NCBI GenBank assembly: GCA_016208905.1
Contig: JACQXG010000047.1
Span: forward strand, 1 to 52,006
Direction of reading: 5' to 3'
From: Nitrospirota bacterium
Lineage (GTDB): Bacteria; Nitrospirota; Thermodesulfovibrionia; UBA6902
DNA: 52,006 nt
The notes below the pieces were generated by a model that was not told where the DNA came from, made no database searches, and worked only from the letters and a program-made list of their open reading frames with translations. Shown here piece by piece: positions 1-10,298 of this stretch; the stretch's first letter is position 1, and every line of letters begins with the position of its first letter. A program made the translations under genes and the position numbers.

Positions 1-2276
1 CATATACGCGAACAGTACTGATTTGGTTCTTCGCGGGAACCGACGCATTGTATCATTACATACTTTTCGCCGGTATTAAATTTCTCACCTGATGCGATCC
101 TTCTTTCGAGTTCCCTCTGTGTAATTACTTTGTCGCTATCAGAGGAAAGATATTCGGTCGGCGCATACTCGGTCCCGCCTGTTGCAAGGATTATAGCGCC
201 GTGACTTATAACAGTTTCATCAGCAAGGGTCGTCCTGAAATTACCGACGAATCCCTCGGTCTTCTTTACCTGCGTGCCGGTGTGAATGGTTATACGGTTG
301 TGTCCCTGTACTTTTGCAATTGTCGCCTTGAGAAATTCCTGCACATCATTGCCTTCCAATGTGCGGTATAAATTTCTTGCAAGACCTCCAAGCTCCTTTT
401 CCATTTCAACAATATGCACGTCAAAACCCTGGTCTGCAAGCGACAGGGCCGAGGTCATCCCGGCAATACCGCCGCCGATGATCATACAGGCAGGAGTGAC
501 GCTCACACTTTCGGTCTTTAACGGCTTCTGCAGACGGGACTTTGCCACAGACATCTTTACGATCCCGATGGCCTTTTTCGTTGCTTCTGCTTTCTGCCCC
601 ATATGACACCATGAGCACTGCTCCCTGATATCAGAGAGGTCAAAGAGGTATTTGTTCAGACCCGCGTCGCGGATCGTCTCCTGGAAAAGAGGCTCATGCG
701 TCCTCGGAGTGCATGAAGCAACGATGACCCTGTTCAGGTTATTTTCCTTTACAACGTTCTTGATCATATCCTGATTGTCCTGGGCGCACGCGTATATCGT
801 GTTTGTTACATATGCAAGTTTTTTTGCTGCTGCAACAACTTCGTCTATATTCACAGTTGCGGCTATGTTGGTACCACAATGGCATACAAAAACCCCTATC
901 CTCGGTTTCTCATTCTCAACGTCTTTTTCCGGTTGGAGTTCCTTATGAACGGCCTCCGTGCCGCGCGCCTCACTGAGCAGCGCCATCGCCTCGCCTGCCA
1001 CAGCGCTTCCCTGCATGACGGTGTCAGGGATGTCTTTCGGGCCCTGATAGGTGCCAGTGACAAATATACCGTCGCGCGATGTCTGCACTGGACGAAGGGG
1101 CGATGTCTTTGCAAAGAGGTAAGGATTTGTTTCAATACCGAATGTCTTTGCGAACTCTGCCGCGTTTTTATGGGGCTCTATCCCGATTGAAAGGACCACC
1201 ATGTCAAATGATTCATCAATGAGCTTCCCCTCTTCGTCAGCATATCGCATCAGAAGGTTCCCTGTTTCAGGTTCTTCCTTTACAGCGGAGATCATGGCCC
1301 GCAGATAACGGACCCCGTATTCATTCCTGGCGCGCTCAACGTATTTATCAAAATCCTTTCCAAATGCCCTCATCTCCATATAGAAGATGGAAGGCTCAAT
1401 ATGCTTATCATGCTCCTTTGCGATAATGGCCTGTTTGGTTGCGTACATGCAGCAGACTGATGAGCACCAGGGGTTCGCATTATGAGAGTCCCTTGAGCCC
1501 ACGCACTGTATCCATGCGACCTTCACGGGGTGCCTTTCGTCGGAGGGGCGTTTCACCTCTCCCTTGTATGGACCGGAGGCTGAAAGTATCCTCTCGAACT
1601 GGATGGAGGACACTACATTCTTCCAGCGGCCCAGACCTAATTCGCCGCGTACTGTTGCATCATAACGGTCCAGTCCCGGGGACAGAATTACAGCACCCGC
1701 GTTAATTTCAATCTCTTTCTCTTTATCATCAAATTTTATCGCGCCTGCCTTGCATGCCTTCTCGCACAGGCGGCAGGTCCCTTTGGTTAAATAAAGACAG
1801 TGTCTTGCATCAATCGCCCTAGTATTCGGCACAGCCTGTGCAAAGAGGGAATAAATGACCTTGCGCTTTCCAATGCCCTGATCAAATTCGCTCGGGAGTT
1901 TTTTTGGGCATTTTACCTCACAGTCACCACAGCCGGTGCATTTTGCAGGGTCTACATAACGCGGCTGAAGTTTCACCTTGACTTTGAAGTTCCCTGGATT
2001 GCCCTCGACAGAAACCACTTCTGCAAGTGAATGAACATCTATATTGAGATGACGGCCTACCTCCACCATCTTGGGAGATATCATGCACATTGAGCAGTCT
2101 CCTGTGGGGAAGGTCTTGTCCAGCATCACCATGGTGCCGCCTATTGAGGGGTCTTTCTGGATTAAATGGACCTTGAACCCGCTGTCCGCAAGGTCAAGGG
2201 CCGCCTGCATTCCTCCGATGCCGCCGCCTACGATTACAACAGATCCTTTTTTGTCAGAGGCAATTTTAACGTTCAT
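1..2276 (-). CDS. hdrA: Heterodisulfide reductase subunit A-like FAD/Fe-S protein, partial (runs off the left edge)
   Basis: Minus-strand frame starting at the ATG at 2274-2276 reads MNVKIASDKKGSVVIVGGGIGGMQAALDLADSGFKVHLIQKDPSIGGTMVMLDKTFPTGDCSMCMISPKMVEVGRHLNID. This has the GxGxxG FAD fold and HdrA-type Cys motif. Absent from the ORF track because it is truncated. Confidence 0.88.
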   Translation of the reverse strand, partial: MNVKIASDKKGSVVIVGGGIGGMQAALDLADSGFKVHLIQKDPSIGGTMVMLDKTFPTGDCSMCMISPKMVEVGRHLNIDVHSLAEVVSVEGNPGNFKVKVKLQPRYVDPAKCTGCGDCEVKCPKKLPSEFDQGIGKRKVIYSLFAQAVPNTRAIDARHCLYLTKGTCRLCEKACKAGAIKFDDKEKEIEINAGAVILSPGLDRYDATVRGELGLGRWKNVVSSIQFERILSASGPYKGEVKRPSDERHPVKVAWIQCVGSRDSHNANPWCSSVCCMYATKQAIIAKEHDKHIEPSIFYMEMRAFGKDFDKYVERARNEYGVRYLRAMISAVKEEPETGNLLMRYADEEGKLIDESFDMVVLSIGIEPHKNAAEFAKTFGIETNPYLFAKTSPLRPVQTSRDGIFVTGTYQGPKDIPDTVMQGSAVAGEAMALLSEARGTEAVHKELQPEKDVENEKPRIGVFVCHCGTNIAATVNIDEVVAAAKKLAYVTNTIYACAQDNQDMIKNVVKENNLNRVIVASCTPRTHEPLFQETIRDAGLNKYLFDLSDIREQCSWCHMGQKAEATKKAIGIVKMSVAKSRLQKPLKTESVSVTPACMIIGGGIAGMTSALSLADQGFDVHIVEMEKELGGLARNLYRTLEGNDVQEFLKATIAKVQGHNRITIHTGTQVKKTEGFVGNFRTTLADETVISHGAIILATGGTEYAPTEYLSSDSDKVITQRELERRIASGEKFNTGEKYVMIQCVGSREEPNQYCSRI

Positions 2277-2334
2277 AGCAAACTCCTCTACAATGGTTGA
2301 AGACATGGAAGGCTGTGGAAGAATTTCCGAGTTT

Positions 2335-2422
2335 AGCTATCAGCGGACAGCTATCAGCGGACAGCTTGAAGGCTTTTGCTCTTTTCTTGTTGATCGCTGA
2401 TAGCTGATCGCTGACTGCTCTT
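2335..2422. repeat. Inverted degenerate short-word element between hdrB and hdrA
   Basis: AGCTATCAGCGGACAGCTATCAGCGGACAGCTT vs GATCGCTGATAGCTGATCGCTGACTGCTC. Confidence 0.8.
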
Positions 2423-2474
2423 TTTTGTCTGCTAAAGGACATTAAACAAGTATTGAGATATTTGATAATTAATT

Positions 2475-3344
2475 TCATATCAGTTTCAACTCCCTAAGAA
2501 GTCCTAAAGCGTCCGTGAAATGCCTGTCTATCTGCATCTGTTCAACGCCCATTCCCATCGAGACGCCGAGAAGCTCTGTTATGAAATACACCGGGAGGCT
2601 TTTCGCTATTCCGTATTTCTCCCGAACCTCATCCTGGTAAGCATCGAGATTTAACTGGCACATTGGACATGTAGTCACAAAACAGTTTGCGCCCCTTGCC
2701 AGGGCGTCCTTGAGTATCTTTGACATGAGTTTCAGCGCCATGTCCGCGTCATTTACCGATGCAGAAGCGCCGCAGCAGTCTGTCTTATAGCCCCAGTCAA
2801 GCGGTTCGGCTCCCATGCTCTTGAGAAGGCCCTCCATCGCTACAGGATTTTCAACGCTGTCTGTTATTGGCATGTCCGAGGGGAACCGTGTAAGCAGGCA
2901 CCCGTAATAGCAGGCCGGTTTAAGTCCTGTGAGTTTCTTGACCGCATTATCCGTTAATTCTTTTTTCCTGGCCAATAGCACTTCAAGGATGTTTGATATC
3001 TTTATTTTGCCTTCCACTTTTTTTGCAAGCTCGGCATTAATCTCTGATCTCAATGCCGGATCTCCTGCAAGGGCCTTTTGTGAAACGAGGGTCCTGCTGT
3101 AACAGGAAGAGCATGGGATCATCATCTCAGACAACCCGGTGGCGTCCGCGATGCCAAGATTCCGCGCTGCAAGGGCAATGGCAAGAAAATCATCTGTCTT
3201 GCTTGCGGATGTGGCCCCGCAGCAGTTCCAGTCTTCTATTTCACTGAGTTCAATACCGATTTTCCCCAGTACGCTCTTTGCCTGAATATCATACAGTTTT
3301 GATGAGGCATGCAATGAACATCCGGGATAATATGCTATTTTCAT
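2475..3344 (-). CDS. hdrB: Heterodisulfide reductase subunit B-like (CCG domain)
   Basis: MKIAYYPGCSLHASSKLYD...DWNCCGATSA...TDCCGAS...TTCPMCQLNLD; two CCG motifs. Confidence 0.92.
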   Translation of the reverse strand: MKIAYYPGCSLHASSKLYDIQAKSVLGKIGIELSEIEDWNCCGATSASKTDDFLAIALAARNLGIADATGLSEMMIPCSSCYSRTLVSQKALAGDPALRSEINAELAKKVEGKIKISNILEVLLARKKELTDNAVKKLTGLKPACYYGCLLTRFPSDMPITDSVENPVAMEGLLKSMGAEPLDWGYKTDCCGASASVNDADMALKLMSKILKDALARGANCFVTTCPMCQLNLDAYQDEVREKYGIAKSLPVYFITELLGVSMGMGVEQMQIDRHFTDALGLLRELKLI

Positions 3345-3952
3345 GGCTGACCCTTTGCCCCCCGCTTGTCAGCGGCTTTTTTGAACAGGCTTTTAATCTC
3401 GGATTTACCTTTTGTCCTGTCGAGTTTAAAATGCATCCTCTTTTTCTTGAGCATTGAGCGACCGAGTTTTGAGGTACTTTTAATATCCTCTTTCACAGCA
3501 GTCAATCCGCCTTTTTTATAATTCTCAATTTCATACAGCGCCATGAATTCCAGTTCATTACTCCTGCCGAAATGAGATATCGACTTTACGAAAGATGAGT
3601 GGAAAGACGCTACCCTGGGGATATTCGGCTCAATATGCGCTTCCTTGGCCATCTGTTTAAGCGTCTCATTTATCCTGGCTGTCTGTATGTTGTTGGGACA
3701 GCGGGTGCCGCACGTGTAGCAGGCCAGGCATTTCCATATGAGGAGGTTGTTTAACGCGTTGTCTTTTTCACCAAGCAAAACCATACGAACCAGGCGGTCC
3801 GGAGTGACCCCAGACTCATCGCCTACAGGACAGCCCGCGGCGCAGCGGCGGCACTGGTAGCAGGACATCAGGTTCTGCCCTGAACGGTCCATTACTTCTT
3901 TCAGGAGCGCATTTGAAGTTTCCGCGCTATATTTCAGAGTTGAGGTTGACAT
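3341..3952 (-). CDS. hdrC: Heterodisulfide reductase subunit C-like 4Fe-4S protein
   Basis: CYQCRRCAAGCP...CLACYTCGTRCP, two 4Fe-4S motifs; overlaps hdrB start. Confidence 0.9.
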   Translation of the reverse strand: MSTSTLKYSAETSNALLKEVMDRSGQNLMSCYQCRRCAAGCPVGDESGVTPDRLVRMVLLGEKDNALNNLLIWKCLACYTCGTRCPNNIQTARINETLKQMAKEAHIEPNIPRVASFHSSFVKSISHFGRSNELEFMALYEIENYKKGGLTAVKEDIKSTSKLGRSMLKKKRMHFKLDRTKGKSEIKSLFKKAADKRGAKGQP

Positions 3953-4097
3953 AGTTATTCCTTGCTTAAATCCTTATTGAATAAATTCAGATACGGTTTC
4001 AGTGCAGTATCTAATATATAAAAATCCATAACATAAAATCCATACTTCGATTAATACAAATAATGCAGGTTAGATATAAGGGGGAAAATCTCTTGCT

Positions 4098-5360
4098 TCA
4101 CGCAGTTGGAAAATTATTTTTATCTCTTCCCAGTATTCTTAAAAAGGCTTCTGATACTTTCGAATCAAACTGTGTTCCCGCACATCGCTCAATTTCAGAC
4201 ATGGCATAATCCTGTCCTTGTGAAAGACGATACGGCCTGTTTGAAATCATCGCGTCATAAGAATCTGCAACGCAGAGTATTTTTGCAAGGGGATGTATTT
4301 TATCTCCCTTCAGCCCGTCAGGATACCCTTTTCCGTCAATCCGTTCATGATGTGACCGGACTATCGGGGTAATATTTTTCAGTCCGCTTATCGGCCTGAG
4401 TATATCTTCTCCTTTTATAGTATGCTGTTTTACTAAAGTACGCTCTGCATGATCGAGTTCACCGGGCTTATCAAGGATCACGTCATAGGTGCCTATTTTC
4501 CCGATATCGTGCAGCAGGGCTGCTGTTCTAAGGGTTTCGACCTCACGGTCATCGAGTCCCATTTCTCTGGCTATAGCTGTTGCATAATAAGAGACATCTA
4601 CTGAATGTCCTCTTGTCCAGGAACTTTTGGCATCGATGATGTTTGAAAAAGTAATAATAAGGCTGTGATGTATCTCCTTAAGTTCTTTATAGGCGGAGTC
4701 CACATCCTTGAGCATATTGAAGAAGGCGTCTTTTGACTGGCTCAGCTTTCTTTCTTTCTCCTTGGAGTCTGTAATATCAATAAGCACATGGACGAACGAG
4801 GCAATTTCCCCTCTACCGTCAGACATGGGGGTGATACTTTCAATCATATAAATGTCCTTTTCGTGATCATAATATTCATATGTTTTAGAGGCATGAAGTA
4901 CGTCAGCTTTCATGGCGGCGCAATGACTTTCGGATTTGTTCTGTTTACAGGCTATGTCATTACATTTCTTGCCTGAAATAAGTTCTTTCATGGGGATGCC
5001 GGCCATGCGTTCAACATACTTGTTGGCCCGGATAATATTACAGTTGCTGTCGGTCAGTAATACGCCGTAAGGTATGGAATCAAATGTTACCATCCATTCA
5101 TGGGCCGCATGCTTCAACTGCTCCCCGGATATCATGGTCTTGATAAGAAGTTTTCTCCTTTCGTTTACCAGATAAGCTGTCACATGTGACCCGATAAGGG
5201 TGATGATAATAATTATATGAAAGAAGAGGTCCACCGGGGATTTAACGGAAAGAAGGTGCCTGAACAGGTCAGTTTGATGATATTCGTAATCATAATACAT
5301 GTATGATCCGACAATCAGCCAGCCGAAAAGTATTATAAAAACCGAATGCCTTGATATCAT
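4098..5360 (-). CDS. Membrane PAS domain protein with C-terminal HD-GYP (probable c-di-GMP phosphodiesterase)
   Basis: N-terminal TM helices, PAS region, then LLHDIGKIGTYD...SHHERIDGKGYPDGLKGD typical of HD-GYP. Confidence 0.85.
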   Translation of the reverse strand: MISRHSVFIILFGWLIVGSYMYYDYEYHQTDLFRHLLSVKSPVDLFFHIIIIITLIGSHVTAYLVNERRKLLIKTMISGEQLKHAAHEWMVTFDSIPYGVLLTDSNCNIIRANKYVERMAGIPMKELISGKKCNDIACKQNKSESHCAAMKADVLHASKTYEYYDHEKDIYMIESITPMSDGRGEIASFVHVLIDITDSKEKERKLSQSKDAFFNMLKDVDSAYKELKEIHHSLIITFSNIIDAKSSWTRGHSVDVSYYATAIAREMGLDDREVETLRTAALLHDIGKIGTYDVILDKPGELDHAERTLVKQHTIKGEDILRPISGLKNITPIVRSHHERIDGKGYPDGLKGDKIHPLAKILCVADSYDAMISNRPYRLSQGQDYAMSEIERCAGTQFDSKVSEAFLRILGRDKNNFPTA

Positions 5361-5362
5361 GA

Positions 5363-6637
5363 TTAAGTTTCCGGGTTGTGTTTTACTGATTTTGCCTTCA
5401 ATGCCTCAATCTCATTTTTCAGCTCTATCATTCTCAGTTCCCTGCCGACCGCCATTTCATAAAACGCCTCAAGTTCACTGACCCGCTTTGTAAGTTCGCT
5501 TTCGAGCTCTATTTTCTCTGTAATATCGCATATCCTTTCTACTACAGATACAACATTGCCGGACATGTCCCTGAGCGGATAGGCCACTGTTTCGACATTT
5601 ATCTTTCTGTTATTGCCGTTGAAATGCGTGTGGATGATTTTACTGCTGACGCCTGTATCAAAGGCATTTTTTACGCTGCAGTCTTCCCCGGCCATATAAC
5701 AGGGTTTTGTATTGTGATGCGACACTTCGTAGCAGTGTCTGCCCCTTATTTCATCAAACGGGGTCCTGGCCTGCCTTGCATAACTGCTGTTTGCATATAT
5801 GATTTCAAAATTTCTATTTACAACAACCATGCCGTCATGCATGCCTTCAAGTATGGATGAAAAGAAGAGATCCTGTTTTTTTGTCAGGTCCCCGATAGTT
5901 TTCTGATAAGTTACGTCCATGATCATTCCGGACAAAACATCTCCCTCCAGACTGGCGCTTATGAGTGCGTGTTTTATATTGCCTCGTTTGGTGAGGAGGT
6001 CGACCTCGTAATTACTGACGCTGCCTGTTTCCCTGAGTTTCCTGATTAAGGCCTCCATGTCCCCGGGTTTCTTATATCGTAACAGTACATTGCTTTTGAT
6101 CATTTCTTCAGGCGATTTAAACTCAAGCATCTCAGACAACGCTTTATTTACATATAGAATCTGGCCTTTGATATTGGTTTTATAGACACCAACAAGGGCA
6201 TTACAGACCAGATTCTGATATTTGGTCTCTGCCTCTATAAGCATTTTTTCGATACGGGCCTTATCTGTTACGTCCTTTAGAATTTTTACAATATGGCCCA
6301 CTTGATTATTTGTTTTATCCATTACCGGCGACGCGGTGATATCAAAGATCCTTTTTTCCCCGTTCTTTAAAATAAATGGATACCTGATGGATACCGGCTT
6401 TCCGGTTTTGATGACCTCAATGTGGGGGCAGCGCTTAAACTCGTAATTAGTATTACAGGGTGAAGGGAGGCGGTGAAAGAGGTCATGGCATGTAAGGCCC
6501 CTGATGCTGTTATTAATTCCAAATACCCTGTGTGCTGCTGCATTGGCAAAGGTAATTTTATAGGCCCGGTCAATAAGCACTATGCCGTCGCTTATGCTGT
6601 CAGCAATTGTTTCAAAAACATTTACCGGCTCGCTCAT
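5363..6637 (-). CDS. Multi-PAS domain sensor protein without obvious output domain
   Basis: Three PAS-like repeats (DGIVLIDRAYKITFANAAAHRVFG, GVYKTNIKGQILYVNKAL, DGMVVVNRNFEIIYANSSYA) and C-terminal coiled coil; 2 nt from the HD-GYP gene. Confidence 0.8.
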   Translation of the reverse strand: MSEPVNVFETIADSISDGIVLIDRAYKITFANAAAHRVFGINNSIRGLTCHDLFHRLPSPCNTNYEFKRCPHIEVIKTGKPVSIRYPFILKNGEKRIFDITASPVMDKTNNQVGHIVKILKDVTDKARIEKMLIEAETKYQNLVCNALVGVYKTNIKGQILYVNKALSEMLEFKSPEEMIKSNVLLRYKKPGDMEALIRKLRETGSVSNYEVDLLTKRGNIKHALISASLEGDVLSGMIMDVTYQKTIGDLTKKQDLFFSSILEGMHDGMVVVNRNFEIIYANSSYARQARTPFDEIRGRHCYEVSHHNTKPCYMAGEDCSVKNAFDTGVSSKIIHTHFNGNNRKINVETVAYPLRDMSGNVVSVVERICDITEKIELESELTKRVSELEAFYEMAVGRELRMIELKNEIEALKAKSVKHNPET

Positions 6638-6882
6638 TTAATGCTCTCCCCGCGTTATTTCACTGGTTCTCTATAATTAGTAGATACTGCAACCGCCTAT
6701 ATACGGAGAGCCGAGATACTATTTCCCGTTTCATATGTAGCAAGAGCAATGCCATAACAGGAAAGTAAATATTTCAAATAGTTGATATGATGATTATTGG
6801 TTGAATAACCAGAATCTGGTCAAATTGACATGGATATTGACCAGATCTATTATGGATATGAAGTCAGAATAGGTCTGTTATG

Positions 6883-7932
6883 TCATTTTCTGCTGAGTCT
6901 GTGGACCATCTCAACCAGTGCAATGACATTATCACGGGGGGTCTCCGGGACAATGCCGTGCCCGAGGTTGAAGATATGCCCGCGTGCCGGGGACGCCTTG
7001 TCCAGGACATCCTTTACACGCAACTCAATCTTTTCTTTTGGAAGGAACATTGAGAGCGGGTCCAGATTTCCCTGGACCACAACATCACCGCCAAGTCTTT
7101 TTATTGCATCATCGATGCTGATTCTCCAGTCAACACCAAAGACATCCGCGCCGGAGGTCTTGATTTCTTCCAGCAGGCCGGCGGTTTCACCTACAAAGTA
7201 GATGACTGGAACAGTCTCATGTCTTTCGGTAAGCATCCACTGTTTCAGGTCGCTTATGATGTTTTTGACATAACTCAGCGCATGGTCCCTGAAATCATCC
7301 GGTGAGAAAATGCCGCCCCACGTATCAAATATCTGCACTGCCTGCGCCCCGGCGCTGATCTGGGCTTTAAGATATAAGGTGATTGTAGCGGTTATTTTGT
7401 CCATCAGGGATTTGTAGAGTTCAGGATTTTCATAGATCATCCTTTTAGTGTTCAGGAAGTTTTTTGAAGTTCCCCCTTCAATCATATATGTCGCGGTAGT
7501 AAAAGGGGCGCCTGCAAAACCGATAAGCGGGACCCTGTCCGCAAGCTCTTTCCTGAGAATACGGATAGCATCCATAACAAACTTCATTGTATCTTCAGGG
7601 TCAGGGACAAACAGTTTGTTAACAGTGTCTTTGTCTCTTATGGCCGGGCTAAGGAGGGGGCCTTTGCCTTCGTGAAAATCAAGCCCCTGTCCCATGGCCT
7701 CGCAGGGGATAAGAATATCTGAGAACAGAATGGCCGCATCGACATTAAGGATGTCAATCGGCTGAAGCGTAACTTCCGCAGCCAGTTCAGGTGTTTTGCA
7801 CATCGTCAAGAAATCAGCCTTACCCCTGACCGCCCTGTATTCCGCAAGATATCTTCCTGCCTGGCGCATAATCCATATCGGCGTATAGTCAACTTTTTCG
7901 CCTCTGCATGCTTTAAGAAATGTATCGTTCAT
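6883..7932 (-). CDS. hemE: Uroporphyrinogen decarboxylase
   Basis: MNDTFLKACRGEKVDYTPIWIMRQAGRYLAEYRAVR...FDTWGG...GHGIVPETP. Track start 7995 trimmed to the internal Met at 7932. Confidence 0.96.
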   Translation of the reverse strand: MNDTFLKACRGEKVDYTPIWIMRQAGRYLAEYRAVRGKADFLTMCKTPELAAEVTLQPIDILNVDAAILFSDILIPCEAMGQGLDFHEGKGPLLSPAIRDKDTVNKLFVPDPEDTMKFVMDAIRILRKELADRVPLIGFAGAPFTTATYMIEGGTSKNFLNTKRMIYENPELYKSLMDKITATITLYLKAQISAGAQAVQIFDTWGGIFSPDDFRDHALSYVKNIISDLKQWMLTERHETVPVIYFVGETAGLLEEIKTSGADVFGVDWRISIDDAIKRLGGDVVVQGNLDPLSMFLPKEKIELRVKDVLDKASPARGHIFNLGHGIVPETPRDNVIALVEMVHRLSRK

Positions 7933-7983
7933 TTTAAACTCCGTTCTATGGTTGTAATGCTGAACCTGTTTCAGCATCTGAAA

Positions 7984-8006
7984 GGGCGGGGGCACCCCGC
8001 CCCTAC
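7984..8006. repeat. REP-like palindrome overlapping the stop codon of the radical SAM gene
   Basis: GGGCGGGGGCACCCCGCCCCTAC; the CTA at 8003-8005 is the minus-strand TAG stop. Confidence 0.8.
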
Positions 8007-9076
8007 ATGCTTTTTCTTATTTTGTATGGTATGTATCCGCAGAAAGGTTCCTCATCCATATAGTCGCCGGTCACTGCGTATGCGCGTGCGCGGCATCCGC
8101 CGCAGACGTTTACATATTCACACGAACCGCATCTGCCTTTGTATGCCTTGAAGTTCCTCATGTCTTTGAAAAGCTCGGAATTCTCCCAGATGTCCTTAAA
8201 TGACTTTTCCCTGATATTTCCTGCCGGCTTTGGGAAATAGCTGCAGGGCAGAACATTGCCATCAACATCTATCAGGCAGATTAACTGACCTGCAAGACAT
8301 CCCTTTGAGCCCCCGGTGGAGAATTTTAAGGTCCTCCGCTCAAATTTCTCGCCTTCCTCCTTCTGTTTCTGAAGCACTACCCTGTAATAATGAGGAGCAC
8401 AAGTGGGGCGCACGAGCAGGTCTTTTTCATTCTTCTCCATCTCATAATGCCATTTAAGAAGTTCCTCGTAATCTTCCTTGGAGATAAGCTCATTCATGAT
8501 ATCTTCACCTCTGCCTGTCGGCACGATCATGAACATATACCATGCGGTGGCGCCGAGTTTCTTGGCAAGCTTATAGACCTTTGGGATTTCCTGCTGATTA
8601 CGCTTTGTGAAAGATGAGTTTATAAGAAACTTGATCCCGTGTTTATTAAACAGCTCTGTCGCGTTGACGACTCCGGCGAACGCGCCCTTCTGGTTCCTGA
8701 AATTATCATGCACTTCCGCTGTTGATCCATCGAGGCTCAGTGACACCATCTTGATGCCGGACGCCTTCATGCCTTCGCATATTTCCTCAGTAACAAGCGC
8801 CCCGTTTGTAGCGATGCACATCCGCAGGTCTTTTGATGTGCCGTATTTGGCTATATCAAAAACGTCCTTTCTCAATAAGGGCTCACCACCTGAAAGCACC
8901 ACAACGGGCTTGGCGTAACTTGCTATGTCGTCGATAATCCTGTAAGCCTCCTCCGTCGAAAAATCAGGATGTCCCTTTGCTTCCATTTCGGATGAGGAGC
9001 GGCAGTGGACACATTTAAGATTACATCTCCTCGTAATCTCCCAGGCAATCCACTTTGGTTCAAATTTGTCGATCAT
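8003..9076 (-). CDS. Radical SAM/SPASM protein of the NirJ/AhbC/AhbD heme-biosynthesis type
   Basis: [18 protein letters not shown] (CxxxCxxC), GGEPLLR, C-terminal [31 protein letters not shown]. Confidence 0.85.
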   Translation of the reverse strand: MIDKFEPKWIAWEITRRCNLKCVHCRSSSEMEAKGHPDFSTEEAYRIIDDIASYAKPVVVLSGGEPLLRKDVFDIAKYGTSKDLRMCIATNGALVTEEICEGMKASGIKMVSLSLDGSTAEVHDNFRNQKGAFAGVVNATELFNKHGIKFLINSSFTKRNQQEIPKVYKLAKKLGATAWYMFMIVPTGRGEDIMNELISKEDYEELLKWHYEMEKNEKDLLVRPTCAPHYYRVVLQKQKEEGEKFERRTLKFSTGGSKGCLAGQLICLIDVDGNVLPCSYFPKPAGNIREKSFKDIWENSELFKDMRNFKAYKGRCGSCEYVNVCGGCRARAYAVTGDYMDEEPFCGYIPYKIRKSM

Positions 9077-9103
9077 GAAATTATTCTACCTTTTTTTGTA
9101 CAG

Positions 9104-10255
9104 TTATGAAAGCTGTATGAATTTCATAAAGACTTCATTGGAAAGGACAAGCCCCTTTCTCGTCAGTTTCATGGTCGTCTCATATGAACAGTCTGAACCT
9201 GTAACTTCAATCAGGCCTGCTGCCTGAAGGTCGGCTATCTCTATCTGATAACAATTAAAAATATTCCTGTTGTACTGGTTCGAAAATGCTTCAACATTAA
9301 TTCCACTGGTTTTACGCAATCCAAGGAAAAGCGCCTCTGACAACGCTATATCTTCGGTTATGGATTCAGATTCTTTGACAGGACTCTTGTTTTCTGAAAT
9401 GAGTTTGAGGTATTCCTCAAGATCATCAGTGTTATGGTACCGTTGAGCATTAATGAAAGAATGAGCGCCGAGTCCGGCCCCGTAATATTCCCCCCTGTCC
9501 CAGTAATTAAGGTTGTTCCTGCATTGGTTGCCGGGTAGTGCGAAGTTTGAAATTTCGTAATGGATGTAGCCTTCGGATGTCAGGTAATCGATTGTGAATT
9601 CATACATCTCGATGATCTTGTCTTCATCAGGCAGGATTAATTTATTGCCCCCTATTAAATATTTATACAACTCGGTCTGTTTCTCCACCGTAAGCTCGTA
9701 TGTGGAAATATGTTTTGGTTTAAGACTGACGGCTTTTCCAAGGGTATTTTCCCAGCTATCAATATCCTGCCCCGGGATCCCGTAAATCAGATCAATCCCG
9801 ATGTTCTCAAACCCAACTTGCCTTGCAAGATCAACCGCCTGACATGATTCTTCTTTGTTATGAATTCTTCCAAGAAAGGAAAGCTCATCATCATTAAAGG
9901 ATTGCACGCCTATGCTGATTCTGTTGATACCAGCTGAACGGATTGCCTTCAATTTATCTTTATCTACAGTCCCCGGATTTGCCTCGATGGTTGCTTCATA
10001 GTTATTCACAAAGCGGAAATGCGTGAATATGTGATTAATAAAGTTTGATAATACACCAGAGGAAAGCGCTGTAGGAGTGCCGCCGCCTATGAAGAACGTG
10101 GACAGCGGCTTTTCGTTTGGAATATTTGCAATCTCATTTTTCAGGGCATCAAGGTAGGCATCCGCCCTGGCAGGGTTATAAATACCGGAGACAAAATCAC
10201 AGTATATGCATCTTTTTAAACAGAAAGGAATATGGACATATAAAGAAGTAGTCAT
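9104..10255 (-). CDS. hemW: HemW-like radical SAM heme chaperone
   Basis: MTTSLYVHIPFCLKRCIYCDF...FFIGGGTPTAL...INRISIGVQSFNDDEL...GIDLIYGIPGQ. Start trimmed from 10270 to the internal Met. Confidence 0.92.
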   Translation of the reverse strand: MTTSLYVHIPFCLKRCIYCDFVSGIYNPARADAYLDALKNEIANIPNEKPLSTFFIGGGTPTALSSGVLSNFINHIFTHFRFVNNYEATIEANPGTVDKDKLKAIRSAGINRISIGVQSFNDDELSFLGRIHNKEESCQAVDLARQVGFENIGIDLIYGIPGQDIDSWENTLGKAVSLKPKHISTYELTVEKQTELYKYLIGGNKLILPDEDKIIEMYEFTIDYLTSEGYIHYEISNFALPGNQCRNNLNYWDRGEYYGAGLGAHSFINAQRYHNTDDLEEYLKLISENKSPVKESESITEDIALSEALFLGLRKTSGINVEAFSNQYNRNIFNCYQIEIADLQAAGLIEVTGSDCSYETTMKLTRKGLVLSNEVFMKFIQLS

Positions 10256-10298
10256 AACCAATTGTAACAAAGTCGAAGATTTACTTTATAATACAAAA

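Noticed and set aside
286-2400. Short ORFs on both strands in the left 2.4 kb
   Set aside because: Region is explained by a single truncated minus-strand hdrA; the ORF track omits it because it leaves the window.
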